A stretch of 64,000 nt of DNA from GCA-003244245 sp050699955 (GCA_050699955.1 JBOHGD010000005.1:73222-137221), one strand, 5' to 3'; positions 44,128 to 52,367 are shown, numbered from the stretch's first letter. Notes: generated from the sequence alone by a model not told the origin. Numbers and translations are program-made.

Positions 44128-45453
44128 TCAGTGACCGCTCAACACGCCCGCTGGGAGTACTTTCCGGCTCTCCTGCAACAGACCGGTCAGAGCTGGTAGC
44201 AGAGCACACGTCGTCGGATGCGAGCGCCATCTGCCCAGCACTCTGGCCAGGTTGTACAGATCATGACGGATGGTGGCCGAGTCGAGGATCAGCAGCTGGT
44301 CGAGCAGCGAAACGACCAGCTCGCACGCGCGCTCCAACTCACCTGCCGTGGCGTAGGCGAGCGCCGCCCTCGCCTGGTAACGCACCCGGGCCCGGTGGGC
44401 CCCCGGTGCGAACTGAGCGATCCCCGCATCGAGGATGTCGGCCGCTTCGGCCGATCTGCCCAGGTCATGCAGGCACCACCCATGCGTGAGCGCCACGAGA
44501 TCCGGCGTGCGTGCGGTGCCGAGTTCCGGGCCCACCCGCGCTTCGGCGGCAGCATCGGCGAGCAACCCGGCCGACCGCTCGATGGCGTGCAGGCACGCGG
44601 TGTAGTCGCCCGCCATCGCATGGCCTTGGGCCTCGCGCTGGGCGGCGAGACCTCTGATCCGCATCGGTGCCTGCGCATGCTGCGCGACCCCGGTGGCCAG
44701 CTCGATCACGCTCAGCGCGTTGTCCCGGTGCAACTCGATCTCGGCCCGGCGAACCAGCGCGTACAACCGGAGCGAGCCGTCGCCCCCCGCATCGGCCATC
44801 TCCACCGCCTTCAGGGTCAGCCACCAGGCCATTCGGTCGTCCCCGGCCTCTTGCGCCATCCATCCAGCGAATTCCGCGTAGCGGGCCGCGAGTCGGAACA
44901 AGGCGGCCTGCTCGTCGCGTGGGGCCTGCCCGGCCAGTATCCGCAGAGTCCTCGACTCCACGATGACCAGCGGAAACACTGTGGCCGGTCCAGCTACCTG
45001 GCCAAGATTGCGCGCCTCGTCGAACCTGGCCAGAAACGGGGCCAGCGCGGCAGTGGTGTCGGCCCTGGCGGGTCCGCCGAAGGTCATGCCGAGCACCGGC
45101 GCGGCACCGTTGGCCGGCGGGTGGGAACCGTTCACCGGCGCGAAGTACCCGCCACTGTCCCCGACCGCGATCACCCAGTCGTCCTCGTCGGCGCCCGCCG
45201 CGGCACCATCGGGCTGATCGCCTGCGTCGCCAGTACCCGGCGTGGCAGGCAGCAGGCGGATCAGCTCGCCGTGCGCACCGAGCTCCGCGTCACACAACCG
45301 GACCAGTTCGATACTTGCCTGCTTCTGCCCGGATTCGACCTTGCTCAGGTGTCCCTTGCTGTAGTGCACCCGCTTGGCCAATTCACCGAGCGAGAGTTCG
45401 GCGGCGACTCGTCGCCTGCGTAGCTCGACCCGAAACGGCGGTGACCCGGACAC
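44128..45453 (-). CDS. XRE regulator with TPR-like domain, partner of RES-TIR gene
   Basis: The 441-residue protein has an N-terminal helix-turn-helix (LSLGELAKRVHYSKGHLSKVESGQKQ at about 20-45) followed by a linker and a helical repeat domain (RLAARYAEFAGWMAQEAGDD, ALVRRAEIELHRDNALSVIE). It differs from the three XRE paralogues elsewhere in the window. GTG 45453 follows AAGGAG and lies 9 bp after the RES-TIR stop, so the two are cotranscribed. In this arrangement it may repress the effector gene or act as its antitoxin. A broken relative of its repeat domain lies at 48048-48689. Confidence 0.83.
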   Translation of the reverse strand: MSGSPPFRVELRRRRVAAELSLGELAKRVHYSKGHLSKVESGQKQASIELVRLCDAELGAHGELIRLLPATPGTGDAGDQPDGAAAGADEDDWVIAVGDSGGYFAPVNGSHPPANGAAPVLGMTFGGPARADTTAALAPFLARFDEARNLGQVAGPATVFPLVIVESRTLRILAGQAPRDEQAALFRLAARYAEFAGWMAQEAGDDRMAWWLTLKAVEMADAGGDGSLRLYALVRRAEIELHRDNALSVIELATGVAQHAQAPMRIRGLAAQREAQGHAMAGDYTACLHAIERSAGLLADAAAEARVGPELGTARTPDLVALTHGWCLHDLGRSAEAADILDAGIAQFAPGAHRARVRYQARAALAYATAGELERACELVVSLLDQLLILDSATIRHDLYNLARVLGRWRSHPTTCALLPALTGLLQESRKVLPAGVLSGH

Positions 45454-45462
45454 GGCTGCTCC

Positions 45463-46620
45463 TTACTGGTGGGCACTGGCCCGTCGAGCGGTGTGCCGGT
45501 CGGCCAGCAACGGCACGGCACGGAACAGCTCATCGACCAGTTCCACGACATCCCGATCGGTGTAGCGAGCCCTCAGGGTGAGGACGGGAAGACTGACCAC
45601 CGCGCGGAGACTCTCGGGAAGATCCCCGGTCCTGAGCATGCTTCGGGCGCCGACCAGAACCGGCACCACGCACACCTTCCCGTTCTCATCCAGTGCCGCC
45701 TCGATCTCGCGCCGCACCCAGTCGTCCTCGTTGTCAAGCCAGCGATGACCCTGGATCTCCTCCCAATACCGGCCGATCAGCACCAGCAGAACCTTGCACC
45801 GCCGCGCCTTCTCGATCAGCTGGGGTTTATAGGACATACCGAGCCGCATGGACCGGCTGTCGCGGAACACCGCCTGCTCCCCTAGCCGCGCGGTGAGCTC
45901 CCGATCGAGCAGCTCCAGAACACCGGTGTCGTCGCTGCTGCGATAGTTCAGGAAAATCAGTGGCCAGTCGGCGGGATCCGGTGCATCCACCTGAACGCGG
46001 TAGTGTCGCAGAGTCTCGGTCAACCAGCGAGCACCGGCGGCATCGTCCAGTCGGACCGAGGCGTTCGGCACGATACGCAGCGCGTCCGGCGGGCAGCGGT
46101 CACCGAAGAGCACCGCGGTCTGCCGAGGCATGTCCTCTGTCGACTGCCAGACGATGCCGTGGACTGTCTCGAGCTGACCGCGTAACCAAGCCGCCCATCG
46201 TCGGGTGAGCGGGTAGTCTCGTTCTGCAACGGTCACCAGCCATTCATCGGACTGGTGTAACGTGATGAAGTCCCGTTCGAACGCCAGGCGCAGCAAGGTC
46301 AGTTCGACCGTTGTCTCCACCGGAGCGGCCACCATACCGGCCAGCTTCTCGGGAGGCAGGGCGCGGGTGCCGTCCACCGCGAATGTCTCGCCAGGCAGAA
46401 GTCGTTCCGCGACCGCCGTGGTCTGGTGCAATGACACGTACATGGCCGGGTAGCCGCCGTCTGGGGAATCGAATCGACCGCCCGGCTCTGATCCTCCGCC
46501 CGCGAAGAACGTCACCGCGCCGTGCTGTGCCGCGTGCACCCGCCACAGCACGGTGCCGGGCGGGATGCTCTGCCGCGTAAGAGGGGCAGCCAGCACTGTA
46601 GGTGGTTCACATGGCGGCAC
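45463..46620 (-). CDS. RES-TIR fusion, putative double NAD-consuming effector
   Basis: The 385-residue protein joins two NAD-targeting domains. Residues about 20-215 are RES-like: GTVLWRVHAAQHG, GGRFDSPDGGYPAMYVSLHQ and AVAERLLPG, holding the Arg, Gly-Arg-Phe, Tyr and Glu expected in RES toxins. Residues about 230-375 are a TIR domain: LIFLNYRSSDDTGVLELLDR, AVFRDSRSMRLGMSYKPQL, KVLLVLIGRYWEE, and DWVRREIEAAL, whose Glu is at the catalytic position. GTG 46620 is chosen with AAGGGAG four bases upstream. It is followed by its XRE partner. RES and TIR are each known NAD-degrading domains; their fusion is unusual. Activity is inferred. Confidence 0.85.
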   Translation of the reverse strand: MPPCEPPTVLAAPLTRQSIPPGTVLWRVHAAQHGAVTFFAGGGSEPGGRFDSPDGGYPAMYVSLHQTTAVAERLLPGETFAVDGTRALPPEKLAGMVAAPVETTVELTLLRLAFERDFITLHQSDEWLVTVAERDYPLTRRWAAWLRGQLETVHGIVWQSTEDMPRQTAVLFGDRCPPDALRIVPNASVRLDDAAGARWLTETLRHYRVQVDAPDPADWPLIFLNYRSSDDTGVLELLDRELTARLGEQAVFRDSRSMRLGMSYKPQLIEKARRCKVLLVLIGRYWEEIQGHRWLDNEDDWVRREIEAALDENGKVCVVPVLVGARSMLRTGDLPESLRAVVSLPVLTLRARYTDRDVVELVDELFRAVPLLADRHTARRASAHQ

Positions 46621-46884
46621 CGCGCTCCCTTCTGTCCGGGACCTGCGCAGCCCGCGGGGACTCCGGTCCGTCGAGTACGTATTGGAACAACCCAACATCA
46701 CCCCGTTCTGCGCGACAGCCGAGCTTCAGATTCTTCCGGTCGGCACCGTCCCCATGGAACGGTTGGCAACTTCCAGCCAATGACATGTTCTTCTCAGAAT
46801 GGACGGTTCGGCCGAGTCTCCGTCCGGTCATGGTCGTCACAAGACACATGCGCAGTGAGTCAGCTTCTCTGATCTCGAACGAGT

Positions 46885-47505
46885 TCAAGCCCGGACCGGC
46901 CGTCCTTCGGTGAGAGCCATCGCGTTATCGATGCTACTTGCCATACTCCTGCGCACCGCCATGACCAGCACGGCGTACGCGCTGCCCGCGTGGTGCAACC
47001 TGCCGGACAGTGCCAGATCGAGAGCGTCAGGGAAGAGCACCCAGCAAGTCTCGAGATCACCCTCTCCGGGCATGAGACGCTGCTCGCAGCTGGTTAACCC
47101 GGTGGCGAAGAAGACGGTGTTGACGTGATTACTGAGGCTGTCGGCTTCGTGCACCTCCCCCAACGGCTTCCAGATAGTAGCGGTCAGTCCGGTCTCCTCG
47201 GCAAGTTCTCGCCGTGCGGCGGCAAGTGAGCTGCAGTCGCCTAGGTCGATTCCGCCACTGGGCAATCGCCACTGGGTTGAGCCATGGGTATAAATCCACT
47301 GCCGGGTCACCATGACACGGTCGTCGTCGTCCATCGCGAGTACGGTCACCGAACCAGAGGTCACCACGTGCATGTAAGTGTCGCGACAGCCATCGGGGCG
47401 AACCACAGAGTCATGTCGCACATCGAACCATGGCGTTGTGTGTTCGACCGTGCTGTCAAGTCGTTGCCAGGGGGGGTTGTGCCCTTCCCGATGATGTGAC
47501 GTCAT
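46885..47505 (-). CDS. Nudix hydrolase
   Basis: The 206-residue product holds a Nudix domain with the core WRLPSGGIDLGD...AAARRELAEETGL, where REL-x-EE-x-G gives the metal-binding Glu residues. The earlier Glu of the box (G-x5-E) is replaced by Asp. It precedes with TYMHVVTSGSVTVLAMDDDD as in nucleotide-sugar or ADP-ribose hydrolases. The start is uncertain: ATG 47505 gives a usual family length, while the frame is open to 47670. Given neighbouring NAD-consuming effectors, an ADP-ribose-type substrate is tempting but unproven. Confidence 0.75.
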   Translation of the reverse strand: MTSHHREGHNPPWQRLDSTVEHTTPWFDVRHDSVVRPDGCRDTYMHVVTSGSVTVLAMDDDDRVMVTRQWIYTHGSTQWRLPSGGIDLGDCSSLAAARRELAEETGLTATIWKPLGEVHEADSLSNHVNTVFFATGLTSCEQRLMPGEGDLETCWVLFPDALDLALSGRLHHAGSAYAVLVMAVRRSMASSIDNAMALTEGRPVRA

Positions 47506-48047
47506 CTGGAGCACCGAACCACCTCTGACCTCCCATGGCAAATATGTCGCGCCATCTGGCCGACGGGGTCCGTCGCAACATGACGGTCGTACCTCGCCAT
47601 CACCGGAAAGGCCCATACGGCTGATGTCCTTGCCGGCCGGGACCCACCCGCATACCAGCAAGCGGGTCACTGTTCATGCGCGAAATTGAAGACCGGCCGT
47701 GGGCCCCGGTCGCCTGGCCACCATCCAAGCGGGCTGCTGCAGTTGAGCGGGAGTCTTCGGCTCTTGGCCCGCTGGAAGTGCGGCGAAGTGGCCACCCGGT
47801 GGACCTTGGCGACGTTCAGCAGGGTCACGTGGTGGCTGAGCTGCTACCGGACTCCGGTCAACCGACTCACCGACATTGTCCTGGCCTGATTCGGCAGTCG
47901 ACTCACTTTGGCCACCCCGATCGTTGTCCACGCCAAGCCAGCGAGGCGGCACGGGTAGGGTGCAACGCTGAGGTGAGCCTCTGGTGAAGGTCGCGGACGG
48001 GCGGGTGTCCGCGCCAACGAAACAATGTGTCACACAGCCGCCACAGA
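47506..48047. other. Intergenic region, 542 bp
   Basis: No convincing gene is found. Short frames on both strands lack family resemblance and the base composition is less GC-rich than the coding parts. It lies in the scarred zone between the Nudix gene and a broken regulator-like gene. Confidence 0.5.
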
Positions 48048-48689
48048 TCAGTTCACACTGTGGCCGAGTCCACCTGTGCAGCGTCCTCTAATACCATATG
48101 GGTCAGGCCATATGCATGATCGATTTCGCCACTTGGCGAGACCAAGAATGTGCTGGGGCACGGCACCATCGGTCTGTGCGCGGCGCGCGAGCTCGATGGT
48201 GGCAGTCGCGTCGCGCTCGTACACCACCATTTCCGCGTAGCGTACCAGCGCATATCTGGCCATACCCCTGTCACCAGCAGCTGCCGCCAAGCTCACCGCT
48301 TTCTCGGTCCATCGCCGTGTCAGACGGTGGTCGCCGGCCTCCTGGCTCATCCAGCCGGCATACTCGGCAAAGCGGGATGCGAGTACCAGCAGTTCATGGC
48401 GGCGCTGGCGCGCGGCCCCGGCAGCGCCCTCGCATAGCGCACTGATGTGGTTGACCACTATCGGTAGCACCAGTGCCGGACTGATGAGCAGCCCAAGACT
48501 GCGCATGTGGTCGAATATTTTCCGAAACTCGAGAATACTACATTCCTCGACCACTCGTGAAGGCCTGACTCGTACCATCGCGAAGTTGGCTAGCGCGCCC
48601 GCTCCAGTGATAAGAAAATTCCGCCTCTTCATGTGTCGGAAGCGTTGGTCACCAGTGTCTCCCTGGGGCATGAGAAGAACCTCTGCCAT
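48048..48689 (-). pseudogene. Broken regulator-like gene with RRNFL motif and helical repeats
   Basis: The frame starts MAEVLLMPQGDTGDQ and has KRRNFLITGAGALANF, then a helical repeat region, HELLVLASRFAEYAGWMSQE with GMARYALVRYAEMVVYERD, that matches the C-terminal domain of the XRE regulator at 44128. After about residue 188 (ILGLAKWR) the homologous frame shifts: the continuation lies in the next frame (GEIDHAYGLTHMVLEDAAQV region at 48053-48120), and the open frame ends with unrelated residues. The HTH part is also missing. It appears to be a decayed partial copy. Confidence 0.65.
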
Positions 48690-49139
48690 CAGTTGAATCG
48701 TCCTTGAGCGTTCAGGTCCGGCACTGTAGCGGAGTGGGACGTGCCGACCGTCTCGCTGACCGGCCGACGGTCGGCATCGGGGGCCGACATCAGAACCGGC
48801 AATAAAGTCAACACGACTGCAACGACAATTTCCATGAAATCCCGAAAAAACCGCGAAAACCTCATGATGTACCTCTTACTTCTCTGGCGTCGAATACCAA
48901 GACAGCCATGGCGAGCCTGTGGGTCTCGGCTACTTCGCGTAGATGTGTCGAATACAGACTGCGGCGCCGACGACGGTTGCGCCAGATGTTGCCCGGGTTC
49001 GCAGGAAGAGGAAACAGGAAAACTCCGTGGAGGGTATGACCGTTGTGACAGCTCGGATCAGATTTGCAGCCGCGCGGTGGAACTCACTCAACTGGGTAGG
49101 CTGCGCTGAGAGGTGTCTGTTGTACGGGCGGGGAATGCC
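48690..49139. other. Intergenic region, 450 bp
   Basis: The low coding potential and mixed composition suggest degenerate DNA between a broken regulator-like gene and an integrase remnant. No gene or RNA is supported. Confidence 0.45.
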
Positions 49140-49471
49140 TCGCCATCGCGTCGGAGGTGCAGCCGTGTTCCCGGACTCGCTCGGCGGCTGGCGTGATCCC
49201 TCCAACGTGCGGCGGGTGTGGCGACTGGTCCGCGACGCGGTAGTGATCCCGACGGGCGGGTCAGCCATACGCTCCGCAAGACCGTGGCGAGCCTCATGTA
49301 CGACGGGTCCACGCGCTAGATCAGCGATCAGATCGGACCCTTCAGATCAGCATGACCCAAGATCGTTACCTCGACGGCAAGATCACCGATCAGCAGACAG
49401 CTGACGTGCCCGAAGAATTTGATGAAGTCTGGCGGCGCGTGACCGGTAACCGTCCCAAAGATGTTCCCTGA
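49140..49471 (+). pseudogene. Tyrosine integrase remnant, C-terminal part
   Basis: Pieces of a phage or ICE-type tyrosine recombinase can be read in changing frames: AVFPDSLGGWRDPSNVRRVW; then SHTLRKTVASLMYDGSTR with the catalytic H-x-x-R and an in-frame stop; then, after another shift, SMTQDRYLDGKITDQQTADV with the nucleophile Tyr. The order and spacing match the end of actinobacterial integrases. Stops and frameshifts make it inactive. It marks an old integration event in this accessory region. Confidence 0.75.
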
Positions 49472-49623
49472 TCTTGCCTCGCCACCGGGAGAGACGCGGC
49501 GAGTTACTCGCCCTCCAGCCGGGCGAGCCCGGCGGGAACCGCTCGTTGCCTGCCTCGCGGAAGCAGGTCGCGGATCTCGGCGGCGGCAAGAGTTCGACAG
49601 CAGATCACCTACGTCATGACTTG

Positions 49624-49652
49624 AGTTTACACAATCAAAAGTTGTATAAACT
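49624..49652. promoter_or_regulatory. Palindromic operator before the DUF2249 gene
   Basis: AGTTTACACAA and TTGTATAAACT form an 11-bp inverted repeat (10 of 11 matching) around a 7-base spacer, 23 bases before ATG 49675, in an AT-rich promoter with TATAAA. The shared AGTTTA core recurs at 52255. The likely ligand is the Fe-S HTH regulator at 51093 or an NO/redox regulator. Confidence 0.6.
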
Positions 49653-49674
49653 AGGTCAGACGAGAGGAACCCCG

Positions 49675-50298
49675 ATGTCCGACCAGGAACTCGATGTACG
49701 CCCGCTGCGTAAGCCCGACAAGCACCCGACGATCTTCCAGACCTACGACGCCCTCTCCGTTGGCGAGTCCTTCGTGCTGGTCAACAACCACGACCCCAAG
49801 CATCTGCACGACGAGTTCGACACCGATCACCCCCGCAGCTACGGCTGGGAGTACCTCGACAAGGGCCCCGACGCGTGGCGGGTCCGGATCAGCAAGCTCG
49901 CCACCACCCCGCTGCCCCGGGTTGTCTGTGACACGACCGCCGTCGTCGGTGGCAGCCGTCCGGACGCGACGGGTGCCGTGTGGAAGCTGCAGATGCGCCG
50001 ACGCGACCTTGACTCCAACATCATCCGGCTGCAACCGGGCGCCTCCATCGATGCGCACGTCGGGCCCGACCTCGACGTGCTCCTGCTCGTCCTCGACGGA
50101 ACCGGCCAGATCACCACCGAGCTCGACACCCTCGATCTGCACCCCGGAGCGCTCGTCTGGCTGCCCCAGCGCTCCCGACGCCAGTTCACCGCCGGACCGC
50201 AAGGGCTGGGTTATCTCACCGTCCACCAACGCCGCCAGTCCCTCGTCCTCAACACAGCGCCGCCACAGGAGCACCGGGTCACAGGGAGCACCGAGTGA
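49675..50298 (+). CDS. DUF2249-cupin protein, stress cluster
   Basis: The 207-residue product has an N-terminal DUF2249 domain (LDVRPLRKPDKHPTIFQTYD, DPKHLHDEFDTDHP) and a C-terminal cupin-like beta domain (IIRLQPGASIDAHVGPDLDV, LHPGALVWLPQRSRRQF). DUF2249 proteins are often linked to nitric-oxide or hemerythrin functions. ATG 49675 follows AGAGGAACCCCG; the frame is open further upstream across the operator, which is not coding. Its TGA overlaps the ATG of the following broken methyltransferase gene. Confidence 0.82.
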   Translation: MSDQELDVRPLRKPDKHPTIFQTYDALSVGESFVLVNNHDPKHLHDEFDTDHPRSYGWEYLDKGPDAWRVRISKLATTPLPRVVCDTTAVVGGSRPDATGAVWKLQMRRRDLDSNIIRLQPGASIDAHVGPDLDVLLLVLDGTGQITTELDTLDLHPGALVWLPQRSRRQFTAGPQGLGYLTVHQRRQSLVLNTAPPQEHRVTGSTE

Positions 50299-51019
50299 TG
50301 AACGGCGCCCCGGAGCCCACCGGAGGCCGCGGCGGTCCGAGGACACCGCTGGCCGACCGCGACAGCGCTGACGTGCAGGGGCACTGGCTGCTGGCCCGGC
50401 TGGGCAAGCGCGTCCTGCGACCTGGCGGCGCCGAGCTCACCGAGACGCTCCTATCTCGCGCTGACGTCGCCGATGCGGCGGTGATCGAACTCGCCCTGGT
50501 CTGGGACGTACCGCCCGCGAGATCATCGACCGGCACCCGCATTCCTACGTCGGCATCGACAGCGACGCGGAGGCTGCCGCCACGGTGAGCGGTATCGTCG
50601 CCGAACACGGCACCGCCATGGTCGCGGAAGCAACTCGCATCCTGCGCCCCGGAGGCCACTATGCCATCCACGAACTCGGACTCGCCCCAGACACGCTGCC
50701 CGACCAGGTCAAGACAGACATCCGGCAGGCCCTCGCCCGAGTCATCAAGATCAACGCACGCCCCCAGACGATCGCCGAATGGCAGCGCCTGCTCCAGACC
50801 CACGGTCTCACCGTCGAGCACGTTGACACCGCACCCATGGCCCTTCTTCAACCCCGACGGCTCGTCTCCGACGAAGGACTCGTCGGTGCCCTACGCTTCG
50901 CCGAGAATCTGCTCACCCGCCCCGACGCCGGGCGACGAGTTCTCGCCATGCGGCGTATCTTCCGCGCACACCGCACGTCTCTGATCGCCGTCGCGATCAT
51001 CGCCCGCAAACCCGGGTAG
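50298..51019 (+). pseudogene. Broken SAM-dependent methyltransferase gene
   Basis: The 5' part (MNGAPEPTGG to about VIELAL) reads like the start of a class I methyltransferase preceded by DVQGHWLLARLGKRVLRPGG. Near 50505 the frame shifts: the expected AREIIDRHPHSYVGIDSDAEA continues in another frame, and then the C-terminal part is open from 50585 (SGIVAEHG, ILRPGGHYAIHELGL, to the end). Residues between SGIVAEHG and the ILRPGG block, where the catalytic loop should be, also appear deleted. The gene is therefore inactive in this copy. Confidence 0.72.
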
Positions 51020-51075
51020 GGGCCCTACGAGAACGCCTGCTCAGCCGGCAGCCGCCTAGTTTCTACTAATTCATT

Positions 51076-51090
51076 CGGCTAAAATAGCCG
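51076..51090. promoter_or_regulatory. Operator and -10 region of the Fe-S regulator gene
   Basis: CGGCTA-AAA-TAGCCG is a perfect 6-bp inverted repeat two bases before ATG 51093. It overlaps a good -10 element, TAAAAT, so transcription would begin at or near the start codon. This suggests a leaderless mRNA and autoregulation. Confidence 0.55.
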
Positions 51091-51092
51091 AT

Positions 51093-51803
51093 ATGAGCGA
51101 GCAGCCGTTGATCGATCCCGGTCCCGGTCCCGGCCCGGTGCTCGGCGATAGTCGTCGCCGGGTTCTGGATGTGCTGCGGGCGGCGGAGGGGCCGGTGGGA
51201 GTGCAGGAGATCGCCGCGAGCACCGGTCTGCACCTCAATACGGCTCGGTTCCACCTGGACGGACTGGTCGACGCGGGCATGGCTGAGCGCGAGGCGGAGG
51301 AGCGCAGCCAGCCCGGCAGGCCGCGCATGGTGTATCGCGTCGATGCCACCGACGTCCGGGCGGACCGGCGCAGCTACCGGCTGCTGGCCGAGATGCTCAC
51401 CGGCCTGGTCGCTGACACGCTGCCGCAGCCCGAGCGGGCGGCCATCGAGGTCGGCGAAGTGTGGGGTCGTTACCTGGCCGAGCGGCCGGTGCCGTTTCAG
51501 CGGGTCGATGCCGAGGACGCGATCCGGCGCTTGTCGGCGGTGCTCACGGATGCGGGGTTCGCCCCGGGTGCGGTGCGCGATGCGGACGCACCGGTGATCC
51601 CCCTGCGGCACTGCCCGTTCCGGGAGGTCGCCGAGCAGCATCGCGACGTAGTGTGCGCACTGCATCTGGGCCTGATGCGGGGCGTGCTGGCGGAGGTGCG
51701 GGCCCCGATCACCGCCGAACGCCTGGAGCCATTCGTCGAGCCCTCGCTGTGCCTGGCCCACCTGGCCACGACCGAACGGCAGCCCGGCGGTCCCGGCCGG
51801 TAG
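51093..51803 (+). CDS. Fe-S-type HTH regulator (ArsR/SufR-like)
   Basis: The 236-residue protein has an N-terminal winged helix-turn-helix (RRRVLDVLRAAEGPVGVQEI, AASTGLHLNTARFHLDGLVD) and a C-terminal domain with Cys/His residues in LRHCPFREVAEQHRDVVCAL and, about 50 residues later, SLCLAHL, the pattern of Fe-S cluster regulators of the SufR kind. Such proteins sense redox state, NO or Fe-S supply. It is placed among DUF2249, AhpD-like and OsmC genes, which fit oxidative or nitrosative stress. No ribosome site precedes ATG 51093, in line with leaderless translation. Its 3' end overlaps the extended AhpD-like gene. Confidence 0.82.
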   Translation: MSEQPLIDPGPGPGPVLGDSRRRVLDVLRAAEGPVGVQEIAASTGLHLNTARFHLDGLVDAGMAEREAEERSQPGRPRMVYRVDATDVRADRRSYRLLAEMLTGLVADTLPQPERAAIEVGEVWGRYLAERPVPFQRVDAEDAIRRLSAVLTDAGFAPGAVRDADAPVIPLRHCPFREVAEQHRDVVCALHLGLMRGVLAEVRAPITAERLEPFVEPSLCLAHLATTERQPGGPGR

Positions 51804-52200
51804 CGACCCCGCCCGGGGTCGACCGGAGGGCTTGGCGCGCCGCGGCGCGCCGGCCCCAGTGAGATCCTTCGCCAAGGGCATGCAGGGCCAGCGTCGAGTG
51901 TGCGAAGGCACCGCCCGCGCGCATCTCGGCGGCGACCCAGATGGCCTCCATGATCTCTTCGTTGCTGGCCCCTGTGCGGTGCGCGAGCCTGGTGTGACCT
52001 TCTATGCAGTGGGGGCGTTGGGTCACGTGCGCCACGGCGACCGCGATGAGTTGTTTGGTCTTCTCAGGCAGGGCGCCGTCGGCGAAGACCCGCTTGCTGA
52101 ACTCGTCGAAGGCTCGGTGGATGTCGGGCGCGAGTTGGCGTCGGCGGTCTGCGATGTCGCGGCTGGCGGGCGGATACACGGGTTCAGTCATGGCTGACAT
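51709..52200 (-). CDS. Carboxymuconolactone decarboxylase / AhpD-like protein with C-terminal extension
   Basis: The 163-residue product contains the CMD fold: CIEGHTRLAHRTGASNEEI and EAIWVAAEMRAGGAFAHS. The single active Cys is followed by H four residues later, while typical AhpD has CxxC, so peroxidase activity is less certain. The conserved part ends at about residue 115 (ALHALGEG); the remaining Arg/Ala/Gly-rich 48 residues run through a palindrome and antisense to the regulator gene, so an original stop was probably lost. ATG 52200 has GAGAGAAG upstream. The gene diverges from osmC. Confidence 0.75.
   Translation of the reverse strand: MSAMTEPVYPPASRDIADRRRQLAPDIHRAFDEFSKRVFADGALPEKTKQLIAVAVAHVTQRPHCIEGHTRLAHRTGASNEEIMEAIWVAAEMRAGGAFAHSTLALHALGEGSHWGRRAAARQALRSTPGGVATGRDRRAAVRSWPGGPGTARARRMAPGVRR
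51834..51851. terminator. GC-rich perfect palindrome, possible terminator
   Basis: GGCGCGCCGCGGCGCGCC is an 18-bp perfect palindrome between the Fe-S regulator gene end and the conserved end of the AhpD-like gene. It is a natural bidirectional terminator candidate, though it lies inside the present extension of the AhpD-like frame. Confidence 0.5.
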
Positions 52201-52254
52201 GGTCTTCTCTCGCCGCTGGAGCCCCAACCCTGAAGTATTATCACAACTGACGAT

Positions 52255-52264
52255 AGTTTAAACT
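52255..52264. promoter_or_regulatory. AGTTTAAACT palindrome between AhpD-like and OsmC genes
   Basis: A perfect 10-bp palindrome lies in the AT-rich 167-bp divergent region. It shares the AGTTTA core with the operator at 49624, so one regulator may bind both. Confidence 0.5.
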
Positions 52265-52367
52265 TGTCGGGAGTCGAGCCGCGGAGGAGCCGGGTGGTCT
52301 ACGTCGCCACCGTTCTGGCGCTGACGAGGATGAACCAGAGGACGAACACGAGGCCGTAGGAGGAAGC

